From an uncultured Bacteroidales bacterium (GTDB taxonomy: Bacteria > Bacteroidota > Bacteroidia > Bacteroidales > UBA3824): a stretch of 64,000 nucleotides of DNA. Each line of letters starts with the position of its first letter. Positions within the stretch are counted from its first letter, which is position 1. A program made the position numbers and the translations under genes. The stretch is from positions 1 through 64,000 of the forward strand of contig CALFIU010000091.1 of the NCBI GenBank assembly GCA_937877455.1, in the 5' to 3' direction. Shown piece after piece: positions 51,498 through 60,222 of this stretch. A model generated the notes under the pieces. The model made no database searches. It had not been told where the DNA came from and worked only from the letters and a program-made list of their open reading frames with translations.

Positions 51498-52766
51498 ATG
51501 AAAAAAATAATATTAGCCATAATAACAGCAATGACGTTTAATGTGTCGATAGCTCAACAAAAATTTACAAAAACCACTCCCGAATGGGCTAAAAATGCAA
51601 ATATTTACGAAGTAAACATTCGTCAATATACACCAGAAGGCACATTTAATGCTTTTTTACCGCATCTCGATAGGCTTAAGGCTCAAAACACATCCATAAT
51701 TTGGATAATGCCTATATATCCTATAAGTCAAGAAGGTAGAAAAGGCTCATTGGGGAGTTATTATGCTATAAAAAATTATAAAGAAATAAATCCTGAATTT
51801 GGTTCGTTAGACGATTTCAAAGCCTTGGTAACCAAAGCTCATAGCCTTGGCATAAAGGTAATTATAGATTGGGTTGCCAATCACACGGGACGCGATAATG
51901 TATGGACAAAATCAAATCCCGAATGGTTTAACCACGATGCCGACGGCAAAATTTCAATTCCAAAAGACACAGATTGGGACGATGTTGCCGACCTCAATTA
52001 CAACAACTCTCAAATGCGGTTGGCAATGATTGACGCAATGAAATATTGGATTGATGTTGCCGATATTGACGGATTTAGATGTGACGTTGCGGGTATGGTT
52101 CCAACAGATTTTTGGGTGCAAGCTCGTAAAGAACTCGAAAAAAAGAAGACTATTTTTATGTTAGCCGAAGACGAAAATCCTAAAATTCATGCTGCGTTTG
52201 ATATGACATACGGTTGGCAATTACACCACATTCTCAACGATGTGGCTCAGTCTAAAAAAGATTGTAGAGATATTATAAAATTTTATAAAAAAGATTACAA
52301 AAAATTTAAGCCTCAAGATTATAGAATGAATTTTACTTCCAATCATGACGAAAACACTTGGAGCAAAAGCGAATACGATAGAATGGGCAATGCTGCCGTT
52401 ACAATGGCTGCGTTAACATACTACTTACCTGGTATGCCGTTGGTTTATTCGGGACAAGAAGCCGCCAACAAAAAAGCACTTAAATTTTTCGACAAAGATA
52501 CAATTGATTTTTCAAATTGCTGCTTACAAAGTTTTTACACCAAACTAAACCAAACCAAACTAAACAATCAAGACCTTTGGAATGGACAATTTGGGGCAAA
52601 AGTTATCTTTGAAAAGCATGACAATTTAAACAATGTTCTTGTTTTTACCCGAGGAAAAACAAAATGTATTTTCAACCTTTCATCGTCTCAGCAAATTTAC
52701 CATGATACCCAAAAATTAACTTCAAAAATTTTAAAACCGTGGGAATATTTAGTGATTAGTGAATAG
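51498..52766 (+). CDS. GH13 alpha-amylase-family enzyme
   Basis: A 422-residue exported enzyme: the signal peptide ends at NVSIAQQ. The complete GH13 barrel motifs are VIIDWVANHTG, the nucleophile Asp in DGFRCDVAG, the acid Glu in FMLAEDENP, and FTSNHDENTW. The short length without extra modules matches periplasmic alpha-glucosidase or amylase types (SusB/SusA-like roles). It would trim oligosaccharides made by the surface amylase before the GH65 step in the cytoplasm. It is followed by a strong terminator. Confidence 0.92.
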   Translation: MKKIILAIITAMTFNVSIAQQKFTKTTPEWAKNANIYEVNIRQYTPEGTFNAFLPHLDRLKAQNTSIIWIMPIYPISQEGRKGSLGSYYAIKNYKEINPEFGSLDDFKALVTKAHSLGIKVIIDWVANHTGRDNVWTKSNPEWFNHDADGKISIPKDTDWDDVADLNYNNSQMRLAMIDAMKYWIDVADIDGFRCDVAGMVPTDFWVQARKELEKKKTIFMLAEDENPKIHAAFDMTYGWQLHHILNDVAQSKKDCRDIIKFYKKDYKKFKPQDYRMNFTSNHDENTWSKSEYDRMGNAAVTMAALTYYLPGMPLVYSGQEAANKKALKFFDKDTIDFSNCCLQSFYTKLNQTKLNNQDLWNGQFGAKVIFEKHDNLNNVLVFTRGKTKCIFNLSSSQQIYHDTQKLTSKILKPWEYLVISE

Positions 52767-52795
52767 TAGTTAGTGAATAGAAATTGATTATTTTT

Positions 52796-52829
52796 AAGCG
52801 TGTTCACAATAAAGAACACGCTTTTTTTA
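52796..52829 (+). terminator. Rho-independent terminator of the alpha-glucan locus
   Basis: A perfect 10-bp stem (AAGCGTGTTC / GAACACGCTT) with an eight-base loop followed by a run of T. Just before it are short TTAGTGAATAG-like repeats. Confidence 0.9.
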
Positions 52830-52882
52830 TATTTTTTTTACTAAAAACATACGCATTTGCAAATAACTTTACAACGTAAACG

Positions 52883-52960
52883 CACGTCAATTTCATTTTA
52901 ATCGACATCAATGCGGACGGAATTGTGTGTCCGCTCGTTCAAATGAAATTGCCGTGACGT
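52883..52960. repeat. Dispersed palindrome, full copy
   Basis: The left arm CACGTCAATTTCATTT and right arm AAATGAAATTGCCGTGACG are imperfect inverted repeats around a GCGGAC / GTCCGC hairpin. Copies or half copies occur at 5939-6066, 6112-6142 and 33598-33630, and a remnant (CGTCAATTTCAT) at about 39650. The rest of the spacer up to 53144 is AT-rich and holds no gene. Confidence 0.7.
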
Positions 52961-53144
52961 AAGCGGTAAAAATTAGAATTCCAATTTGCAACTTTAAAAA
53001 AAAAGGTCATTTTGTAGGCTACCACTCGATACATTAAGACTATAAATAAATGTAACTTTGAATACCGATTGTTTTTATTGATAACTTATTATGTTATAAG
53101 TTATTACAATATTTTTTCTACAAAACGACCAATATGCTATAATC

Positions 53145-55499
53145 TTAATATTCAAAATCTTTTTCGCCGAGGTATATCTTGAAATCCTTTGGCAGTCCGG
53201 GGTTGCCAGCCTCTGGGCGCGGTATCATGCGCAGAGCCTTCACCTTTTCCATTTTGCCGAGGTCGATGACTATGGAGTGGGGATGAGCGGTGTTGTCAAC
53301 AGTCTGCCAGTAAGTCGATTCCTGAAGGTCATATACGAGCGAAGCATTGTGGTCGCCCGATCGGGTCTCCTCGCTGTCGGCATAGCGGACGCTCCATTTT
53401 TCACGGTTGATGATGTTTCCGTCCTCGCCGATGAGGTCAATTTCGGCTATGGAGGTGATGTTGTCGCCAGTGTGGTTGTTGAGGGTTTGGAGACAGAGGA
53501 AACGCGCTGGTGTCGATGCAAAATCTATTGTCTGGGGTCCGGGCTGTTTGGCGAACGCGCCTTGGGCTACAGGCTTAAAGTTGGCGAGCGAAAGTTTTTC
53601 ACCGTCCTTGTGGTGTGTTGGCGGCACGGTTACGCGCAGAAGGTCGAGTATCGGCTCTTTGAGACCTTGAATGGTGGTCGTTGTTGGGCCGATAATGTCG
53701 AGGACGATGATTTCGTTGTCGCCTTTTTTGAGCCAGCAGCCCGGCATGTAGAGAGTTTGCTGAGGGCCGATTTCCCAAATGCGACCGAGTGCATGACCGT
53801 TTACCCATACCATGCCTTTTCCCCATGTTGAGAAGTCGAGGAATGTGTCGCCGGGCTTTTCAACCTTGAATGTGCCTTTGTAATATGTCGGCATTTTTGA
53901 CTTGCCGCCTTTGGAGAAGTTGCGTGATGCCGTGAACTTATAGTCGGTGGGGATGTTGAATACTTGCCAGTCGTGGAGTATTGTTTCGCTTTTGGTTGTT
54001 GGGTGTACGAGCGACACTTTATTCGTGATACCCTTTCTGTCGTGGATTGACTTGTCGAAGTTGACGCGACCAAGTGCCTCGACGAAAATGTCGAGAGTTT
54101 GTCCGGCTTTTATTTCTGGCATCACGGCGGTGAATTGGGCTTTGCGGCGGTCGAGTTGTGCAATCTCCTTGCCGTCGATGTATATGATGGCGTAGTCGTG
54201 AACCTCGTCGATGTTGATGACTGTGCCGGCGGGGTAGTCGGCTTCCATCTTGTGGCGGTAGATTATGCTGCCCCAACCTTGGTTAAAGCGTTCCATCGGC
54301 ATGATGTTGTCGCAATGGTTTGGCGCGGGGAGTTTGGCGAATACGGGAGCGGTTTCGGTGAGGGAGAAACTGCTGATGGAGATTACCGGGATTTGCTTGG
54401 GGATTTTTGCGGTGCTGCGGGTCTCGGCTGGCGAGAGGTATTTGTTATAGAGCAGGTTGCGCAGGAGGTTGTATTTTTCGGTGACGTGTCCAGCCTCAGA
54501 AATCGGCGCGTCATAGTCGTAAGTCGAGCACATCGCGGAGTATGCGGGATTGTTCGCGCCGCCCCAATGTCCGAAGGTCGTGCCGCCGATGGTCATGTAG
54601 AGGCTGAAGGAGATGTTCTTGTCCAACATTTCGCGGATTCCGTCGACCATGACACCTGCCGGGCGTGTCTCGTGTGGCCTTCCCCAATGGTCGAACCATC
54701 CGCTCCAAAATTCGCTGCACATGAGCGGCGTGTTTGGACGGAGCGACTTGAGTTTTGAGAACTGGTCGTCGATGTTTGCGCCTGTGCCGAAGTTGACAGT
54801 CCAGAGCAGGTCGTCGAGGGCGTTGTTAGTGAAGTTGCTGCTCCAGTCGCACTGGAAAAGCGGTATGCCGTCGAAGCCCGATTCCTTTACGATGTCGCGG
54901 ATTGCGGAGATGTAGGGCTTGTCAGTGCCGTAACTGCCATATTCGTTCTCGACTTGCACCATGATTATATTGCCGCCCTTTGTGATGAGCATCGGCGAGA
55001 GTTGTTCGCCGACTTTGTGCATGAACTGTCGGACGTGGCGCATGTAGTTGGGGTCGAGGGTGCGGAGCTGTATTCCGTCGTAGTTCAACAGCCACCATGG
55101 CAGTCCGCCCATTTCCCATTCTGCGCATACGTATGGCCCGGGGCGGACGATGACGTACATGCCGTTTTTTTGGGCCACGCGGCAGAACTCGGCGATGTCT
55201 TTGTTCCCCGAGAAGTCGAACTCGCCGGGCTGCATCTCGTGGTAGTTCCAGAATATGTAGATGCAGAGCGTGTTCATTCCCAACGCCTTGCACATTTTTA
55301 TCCTGTGGCCCCAGTATTCGCGTGGGATTCGTGAATAGTGGATTTCTGCGGCTTTGACCACGAATGGTTTGCCGTTAAGGAGGAATGTCTTTTCGCCGAC
55401 GCCGAATGTTCCGGGCGCGGCGGTCTGTGCGTTTGCTGTGAAAGCCGTGGCGATTGCCATTATCACGGTCGCCATGATGAGTCGTAGTGTTGCTGTCAT
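53145..55499 (-). CDS. GH35 beta-galactosidase, exported
   Basis: A 784-residue exported enzyme of glycoside hydrolase family 35. A signal peptide ends at TANAQ. The barrel starts at FGVGEKTFLLNGKPFVVKAAEIHY. The general acid is Glu186 (VENEYGSYG) and the nucleophile Glu263 (CSEFWSGWFDHWG). Beta-sandwich domains follow, with YKGTFKVEKPGDTFLD and VWVNGHALGRIW. The last 130 residues resemble an F5/8-type carbohydrate-binding module (STYWQTVDNTAHPHSIVIDLG). It would remove terminal beta-galactose from plant or host glycans in the periplasm. It belongs to the polysaccharide utilisation locus to its right. Its codons are clearly more GC-rich than those of the genes to the left. Confidence 0.95.
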   Translation of the reverse strand: MTATLRLIMATVIMAIATAFTANAQTAAPGTFGVGEKTFLLNGKPFVVKAAEIHYSRIPREYWGHRIKMCKALGMNTLCIYIFWNYHEMQPGEFDFSGNKDIAEFCRVAQKNGMYVIVRPGPYVCAEWEMGGLPWWLLNYDGIQLRTLDPNYMRHVRQFMHKVGEQLSPMLITKGGNIIMVQVENEYGSYGTDKPYISAIRDIVKESGFDGIPLFQCDWSSNFTNNALDDLLWTVNFGTGANIDDQFSKLKSLRPNTPLMCSEFWSGWFDHWGRPHETRPAGVMVDGIREMLDKNISFSLYMTIGGTTFGHWGGANNPAYSAMCSTYDYDAPISEAGHVTEKYNLLRNLLYNKYLSPAETRSTAKIPKQIPVISISSFSLTETAPVFAKLPAPNHCDNIMPMERFNQGWGSIIYRHKMEADYPAGTVINIDEVHDYAIIYIDGKEIAQLDRRKAQFTAVMPEIKAGQTLDIFVEALGRVNFDKSIHDRKGITNKVSLVHPTTKSETILHDWQVFNIPTDYKFTASRNFSKGGKSKMPTYYKGTFKVEKPGDTFLDFSTWGKGMVWVNGHALGRIWEIGPQQTLYMPGCWLKKGDNEIIVLDIIGPTTTTIQGLKEPILDLLRVTVPPTHHKDGEKLSLANFKPVAQGAFAKQPGPQTIDFASTPARFLCLQTLNNHTGDNITSIAEIDLIGEDGNIINREKWSVRYADSEETRSGDHNASLVYDLQESTYWQTVDNTAHPHSIVIDLGKMEKVKALRMIPRPEAGNPGLPKDFKIYLGEKDFEY

Positions 55500-55531
55500 T
55501 TGATGAAAACGTTTAAGTGTGGTTATGTCTG

Positions 55532-55539
55532 CAAAATTA
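55532..55539 (-). promoter_or_regulatory. Probable -7 promoter element of the GH35 gene
   Basis: On the minus strand this reads TAATTTTG, 32 bases before the start codon. No clear -33 TTG is seen, as is common for activator-dependent promoters. Confidence 0.45.
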
Positions 55540-55676
55540 CGGCGTAGATTCGGCTTTCATGTATTATTTTTCGGTCAAAAAAGGTCGGGATTAGGTACGC
55601 AGAATTACTTTTTCTGCCGATTATGGGCTATAATTGTGGATATTTGAAAATTTCACCCGATTTTTTTATTAGTGAG

Positions 55677-55710
55677 TTTTGGAAAACAAAGATAAAATTT
55701 ATTACATTTG
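55677..55710 (+). promoter_or_regulatory. Promoter in front of the PIN-domain remnant
   Basis: TTTTG at 55677-55681, 21 bases, then TACATTTG at 55703-55710. The broken gene starts 30 bases later. Confidence 0.6.
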
Positions 55711-55740
55711 CAAGTCCAATCGTTAATAATCAATGTAATT

Positions 55741-55890
55741 ATGGCAAAGCGCACAAAAGAAGAGCGTAAGTTCGATAAGGAAGTTGTATATCGATACAAA
55801 TGTGTTGGTTAATTATTGCACAGGCGTGGAAAACGATGTCAGGGCATTAAACTATGTGTTTTCGAAATGCAGACGTGGGATGCTCTTTTT
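55741..55890 (+). pseudogene. Frameshifted remnant of a PIN-domain protein gene
   Basis: MAKRTKEERKFDKE opens the frame at 55741, which soon stops. The next frame, from about 55784, reads YIDTNVLVNYCTGVENDV and continues about 20 residues (NYVFSKCRRGML) before it loses protein character. YIDTNVLV with the first catalytic Asp is the signature start of PIN-domain RNases (VapC-like toxins). A one-base frameshift and a truncated 3' end leave only the first quarter of a PIN domain. No antitoxin is seen. Confidence 0.5.
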
Positions 55891-55959
55891 TCTGTTTTTA
55901 ATATCAAGCTCATTAATCCTAAAAACCGAATGCTCAAAAGTTATATCAACTGAAAAATT

Positions 55960-58900
55960 TCATTCTTTCTTAATTTGTTTGATGTATTCGCTTGGCAACA
56001 TGCCGTATTCGTCCTTGAAGCACTGGCGGAAGTGGACGTTGCTGTTTATGCCGACCATGTAGGCGACTTCGGAGATGGAGTATTTGCCTTCGAGGAGCAG
56101 CTGCTCGGCGCGTTGCATACGGGCTTTGCGGATATAGTCGCTGGCGGTGAGGCCGGTGAGCGATTTCATCTTGCGGTATAACGTGGAGACTGACAACGCC
56201 ATTTGGGACGCAATGAAGGGCGTGTCGAGTTTTTCTTCATCAAGATTGTCGTTGATGACGGCGTTTACCTTGTCGATGAACTCCTGGTCGAGTTTTGAGA
56301 GTTGCGACATGTATGCCTCGTGCTTTTGGCGGATTGTGTCGGCGGCGATGTCGGGTGGCATGGACGATGCGGTGGTCGAGGTGGAAGGCAGCACAAAGCG
56401 CGACGCAAGTTTTTTGCGCGATTCGAGGAGGTTGTTTATGCGGCTGCGGAGGAGCGTGGCGGTGAAAGGCTTTGTGAGGTAACTGTCTGCACCGGCATTG
56501 TATCCGTCTTCCTTGTCGTCCATCGAATCCTTTGCGGTTAGGAGAATCACTGGAATGTGGCTTGTGCGGATGTCATTTTTTATGCGTCGGCATAGGTCAG
56601 TGCCGTTCATCACGGGCATCATTATGTCGCTTATGATGATGTCGGGAGTGCGCGAAAAAGCCTCGTCAAGTCCAAGTTTGCCATTTTCGGCGGTGGCGGT
56701 GTCGTAGTCCTTGGAAAGTTCTGTGCTGATGTAGTTGAGGATGTCGTGGTTGTCTTCCACGATGAGGACAAGTTTTCGTGTGGACTGTTGGATAGCGGTG
56801 GCGTTTGGCGTGGTTTCGTCGGCGTTTGGCGTTTCGGTGATGTGGATTGCGTCGGGGTATGTTTCGTGTACATCAAAATACACACGGAACACCGTGCCTT
56901 TGCCCTGTCGACTTTCCACTTCGATTTGTGCGTGGTGGAGGTCGACGAGGTTTTTGACGAGGGCGAGTCCGATGCCTGTGCCGGAGGACTGGTGGTCGCC
57001 ATGTTCCTGATAGTAACGCTCAAAGATGTGCGGCAGTGCGTCTGCGGAAATGCCTCGACCTGTGTCGGCAACGGTGATTTCTACAAAATCTTTGTCGTTG
57101 CGCTTTACCTGCTGGGTGCCGATGGTTATTGTGCCTTCAGAAGTGTATTTTATAGCGTTGGAAATCAAATTGTTGACTATCGTCTGTAGTGCGTCTTTGT
57201 CAAAGAGCATTTCGTCGGTTGGGTTTATGGCGACGGCGATTGGCACGGCATGGTTGCTGACGAGTTGTCGGTATTTTTCCACTATGTCGGATATTACGTC
57301 AGACACCTTGCCTTTGGACACCGTGAGCCGCTTGTTTTGGGTTTCGGTTTTGCGGAAGTCGAGGAGTGTGTTTACTTTTTGGAGCAAGTTTTGGGTGTTG
57401 CGGTGAATGAGCGACACCTTGGCAGCAGCTTCGGGCGCGATGGTTTTGTCGTTGGCAAGGTCTTCTATTGGTCCCATTATCAACGTGAGCGGCGTGCGGA
57501 GTTCGTGGGTGATGTTGGTGTAGAATTTTAGGCGTTCTTCGTTGAGGTTGTTGTCTTTTTCGCGGTTGTTTTTCTCCATGTCGTAGAGTGCTTTCATCTT
57601 CACTCGGCGTTTGTAGCCTTTCATGAGGGCTATTGCGGCGGCTATTATTAGTATGAAATACAATGCTTTAGCCCATGGTGTCTGCCACAACGGGGGCTTT
57701 ATTCTTAATGTCATGGCTGTTGTTTCGTTGTCCCAGTCCTGGTTGCGCAGGCGTGAGCGGATTTTTACTTTGTAGCGGCCGGGCGGCAGGTTTCGGAATG
57801 TTATCGTGCCGTCGGCATTGTTTACGTCAATCCATTTGTCGTCAAAACCAACGAGTTTACATTCATGCTCGGCGCGCGGGGTATAGTCGTAGTCGCAGGT
57901 ATTGATGCCTATTATCAAGGTGTTTTGCTCGTGGTCGAGTGTGAGTGTGCCTCTGGGATTGTGGATTATGGAGTCGCCGAGTTGTGGCGATGACGAGGCG
58001 ATTATTATTTTTGTGATTCGTGGTGTGGGGGTCGGTATGTGGCGCAGTGCGTCGTCGGGGTGTACTACACTGATGCCGTTAATACTGCCAAAAAATATCG
58101 AATTTTTTGACCGACAAACACTTGCACTTGTGTATGAACCTTCGCAAATGCCGTCGCGCGTGTCAAAGTTTTGGATTTTACGGTCGTCTGTTAGGCAAGA
58201 AATTCCCTTGTTGGTGGAAAACCAAATGTTGCCTAACGAATCTTCGGCGATGGCGCGGATATGTATGTTTGCCATACCGTTCTCCATGTTGTAAACGCTG
58301 TATGCGGTGTCGCTGGCGGTCTTGAACTTCACAAGCCCTTCGCCAGTGGCCACGTAAATGTCGCCGTGCGTGGTGGTTAAGATATGGTTGACGGTATTTG
58401 ACGGGAAGCCGTTGGATTTTTCCAAATGTCTGATGGTCTGCATATTGACATCAAGAATAAAAAGACCACCGCCAAAAGTACCCACCCAAATATTGCCGCG
58501 ATGGTCGCGCAGGGCGCAACGTGTGAGGTTTTGTGTTAACGTTACCAAGCCTAATGGTTTCTTTCGGCTTTTGCTGACGACATACACGCCACCGCTCGAC
58601 GATACGAGCAGAGTGTCGCCGCTGGTGGGTGCTATGTGGCGTATGTCAACTTCGCCGCCGTCGCCTTCGATTACTGTCGCAAATCGTGCGGTGCGGGTGT
58701 CCATGTATGCAAGTCCAGCGTTGAACATTCCAAACCATATTCCGCCGTCGCCGTCGTAATACAAGGCTTGAATGCTGTTGTTGGCTATCTGCGGGGTGTT
58801 TTCGGAGTTATATACGGCAATGCGTTTTCCCCTTTGGAAGATGTTGATGCCGCCGCCGTCGGTGCCAATGTAGAGTTTGTGGTCGCCGTCTATGGCTGAT

Positions 58901-60009
58901 GAAAGTACGCCACGGTTGTTGAGGCTGTTGCCGGTGGCGTCGGGCGTTGCGTCGATGTAGCCGAAATACGGGCGGTTTTTGGATATGAAGTTGATGCCGC
59001 CAGCCCAAATACCAGCCCAAATGTTGCCGTGGCGGTCTTGGTATATGCAGCGGACAGACGCGCCTGAAAGCGAGTTTGGACCTTCGCCTGCGCTGATTAT
59101 TCGGCAACGGATGTCTTTTGGCGATGCAAACGGGCTTTGTGGACGGTCGATGACCACAATGCCGCCAAGTTCCAAGGCTATCCATGTGCTGCCATCGTCG
59201 GCGTGGCAGATGTCGAAGACCGATCTACCCCGCAATGGCTCTATGAAGTCTATCCGTGTAAATTTTTGATTGTGAGGATTATAAACCGCCAACCCCTGTG
59301 CTGTGCCTACCCAGATGCTGCCATAATTGTCGGTGCGTAGGCATAGTACGTCGTCGGAGGGAATTGTGGCGTTGTCTTTCGGGTCGTGGCGCATGAAAGT
59401 AAGGCTCTTAGTGGCGGTGTCCAATATTGCCATTCCGTTGTCAGAGTAGCCGAGATAGACTTTGCCGTCCTTGCCGTCGGCTATTGTCCAGATATGGCTT
59501 GAATTGATGCAGGGGACGTTTTGAGAGTTGTATTGTCGGAACGAGCCAGTTTTCTTGTCCAAATAGTTGATGCCGTCCCAGTATGTCGCCACCCAGATGC
59601 TTGAATCTGCCGATGGCGTAATGTCGGTAACAGCCTCCGACGTTATCATGCCATTGCCATAGTGTTTCATGGTGTTGGTGTGATAATTATAGGCGTTAAG
59701 CCCGGCGCGTTGTGTGGCAATCCAAATGATGCTGTCCTTCGGGTCGTCGAGAATGTGGTTTAGTTCGTTGCCAGAGAGTTGTGGCTGCTGGTTGTTGTTA
59801 TAGAAACATGTAAAACTATTGCCGTCAAACCTGTTGAGGCCTTCTTCGGTGGCTGCCCAGATGTAGCCGTCCTTGTCTTCGGCAATGCTGTTGACATAAT
59901 TGCTGCTCAACCCCTGCGCACTCGAGAGCCGCCGCACAGCAAAATGCTGGGCGGAACAGTTAAAGGTCGCAAGAATAAACAATATGATGGATATAATTTT
60001 TTTCTGCAT
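55960..60009 (-). CDS. Hybrid two-component system regulator (HTCS)
   Basis: A 1349-residue one-protein two-component system typical of Bacteroidota polysaccharide loci. A signal peptide (ends CSAQ) leads to two seven-bladed propellers made of Reg_prop repeats (for example GYIWAATEEGLNRFDG, NIWVGTFGGGLFIL) and a Y_Y_Y domain (YKVKIRSRLRNQDWD). A membrane helix follows near residue 790, then the kinase with phospho-His835 (ITHELRTPLTL) and the GRGISADALPHIFERYYQ ATP-binding part. The receiver has Asp1128 (IIISDIMMP), and a C-terminal AraC-type DNA-binding domain ends the protein (ISEVAYMVGINSN). It senses an oligosaccharide in the periplasm and activates the neighbouring locus. It has a consensus promoter. 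Confidence 0.97.
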   Translation of the reverse strand: MQKKIISIILFILATFNCSAQHFAVRRLSSAQGLSSNYVNSIAEDKDGYIWAATEEGLNRFDGNSFTCFYNNNQQPQLSGNELNHILDDPKDSIIWIATQRAGLNAYNYHTNTMKHYGNGMITSEAVTDITPSADSSIWVATYWDGINYLDKKTGSFRQYNSQNVPCINSSHIWTIADGKDGKVYLGYSDNGMAILDTATKSLTFMRHDPKDNATIPSDDVLCLRTDNYGSIWVGTAQGLAVYNPHNQKFTRIDFIEPLRGRSVFDICHADDGSTWIALELGGIVVIDRPQSPFASPKDIRCRIISAGEGPNSLSGASVRCIYQDRHGNIWAGIWAGGINFISKNRPYFGYIDATPDATGNSLNNRGVLSSAIDGDHKLYIGTDGGGINIFQRGKRIAVYNSENTPQIANNSIQALYYDGDGGIWFGMFNAGLAYMDTRTARFATVIEGDGGEVDIRHIAPTSGDTLLVSSSGGVYVVSKSRKKPLGLVTLTQNLTRCALRDHRGNIWVGTFGGGLFILDVNMQTIRHLEKSNGFPSNTVNHILTTTHGDIYVATGEGLVKFKTASDTAYSVYNMENGMANIHIRAIAEDSLGNIWFSTNKGISCLTDDRKIQNFDTRDGICEGSYTSASVCRSKNSIFFGSINGISVVHPDDALRHIPTPTPRITKIIIASSSPQLGDSIIHNPRGTLTLDHEQNTLIIGINTCDYDYTPRAEHECKLVGFDDKWIDVNNADGTITFRNLPPGRYKVKIRSRLRNQDWDNETTAMTLRIKPPLWQTPWAKALYFILIIAAAIALMKGYKRRVKMKALYDMEKNNREKDNNLNEERLKFYTNITHELRTPLTLIMGPIEDLANDKTIAPEAAAKVSLIHRNTQNLLQKVNTLLDFRKTETQNKRLTVSKGKVSDVISDIVEKYRQLVSNHAVPIAVAINPTDEMLFDKDALQTIVNNLISNAIKYTSEGTITIGTQQVKRNDKDFVEITVADTGRGISADALPHIFERYYQEHGDHQSSGTGIGLALVKNLVDLHHAQIEVESRQGKGTVFRVYFDVHETYPDAIHITETPNADETTPNATAIQQSTRKLVLIVEDNHDILNYISTELSKDYDTATAENGKLGLDEAFSRTPDIIISDIMMPVMNGTDLCRRIKNDIRTSHIPVILLTAKDSMDDKEDGYNAGADSYLTKPFTATLLRSRINNLLESRKKLASRFVLPSTSTTASSMPPDIAADTIRQKHEAYMSQLSKLDQEFIDKVNAVINDNLDEEKLDTPFIASQMALSVSTLYRKMKSLTGLTASDYIRKARMQRAEQLLLEGKYSISEVAYMVGINSNVHFRQCFKDEYGMLPSEYIKQIKKE

Positions 60010-60033
60010 GGATGCTTTTTGTTTTGACGATTA

Positions 60034-60064
60034 CAAAGATAATGCTTTTTTTTGAGTAAACAAA
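60034..60064 (-). promoter_or_regulatory. Promoter of the hybrid two-component regulator gene
   Basis: On the minus strand: TTTG (60064-60061), 19 bases, then TATCTTTG (60041-60034), with the start codon 24 bases further on. This full consensus fits constitutive expression of the sensor. Confidence 0.75.
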
Positions 60065-60105
60065 ATAAGTGTTTATTTGTAATCTTTCTTGGTCTGTTTT
60101 CGTTC

Positions 60106-60146
60106 TTGAACGATTTGTTACCATTGTTGAACGGTTTATGTACCAT
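60106..60146 (+). promoter_or_regulatory. Direct repeat, probable binding site of the hybrid regulator
   Basis: TTGAACGATTTGTTACCAT (60106-60124) and TTGAACGGTTTATGTACCAT (60127-60146) are two direct copies with a 21-base period, two helical turns. They end just before where the -33 region of the SusE-like gene should be. AraC-type hybrid regulators bind such direct repeats. Confidence 0.65.
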
Positions 60147-60165
60147 GTTTTTACGTCGTGTAGCG

Positions 60166-60173
60166 TATATTTG
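60166..60173 (+). promoter_or_regulatory. Probable -7 element of the SusE-like/SusC operon
   Basis: TATATTTG matches TAnnTTTG, 50 bases before the start codon. There is no good -33 element, which suits activation by a bound regulator at the direct repeat. Confidence 0.6.
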
Positions 60174-60222
60174 CTGTGTGGAATGAAAAACAAAATCGTA
60201 ACTACTAAAATTCTTAAAACTT

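Noticed and set aside
53277..59340. Many long plus-strand open frames opposite GH35 and the hybrid regulator
   Set aside because: They are antisense shadows caused by GC-rich codons. None has a family signature or its own promoter.
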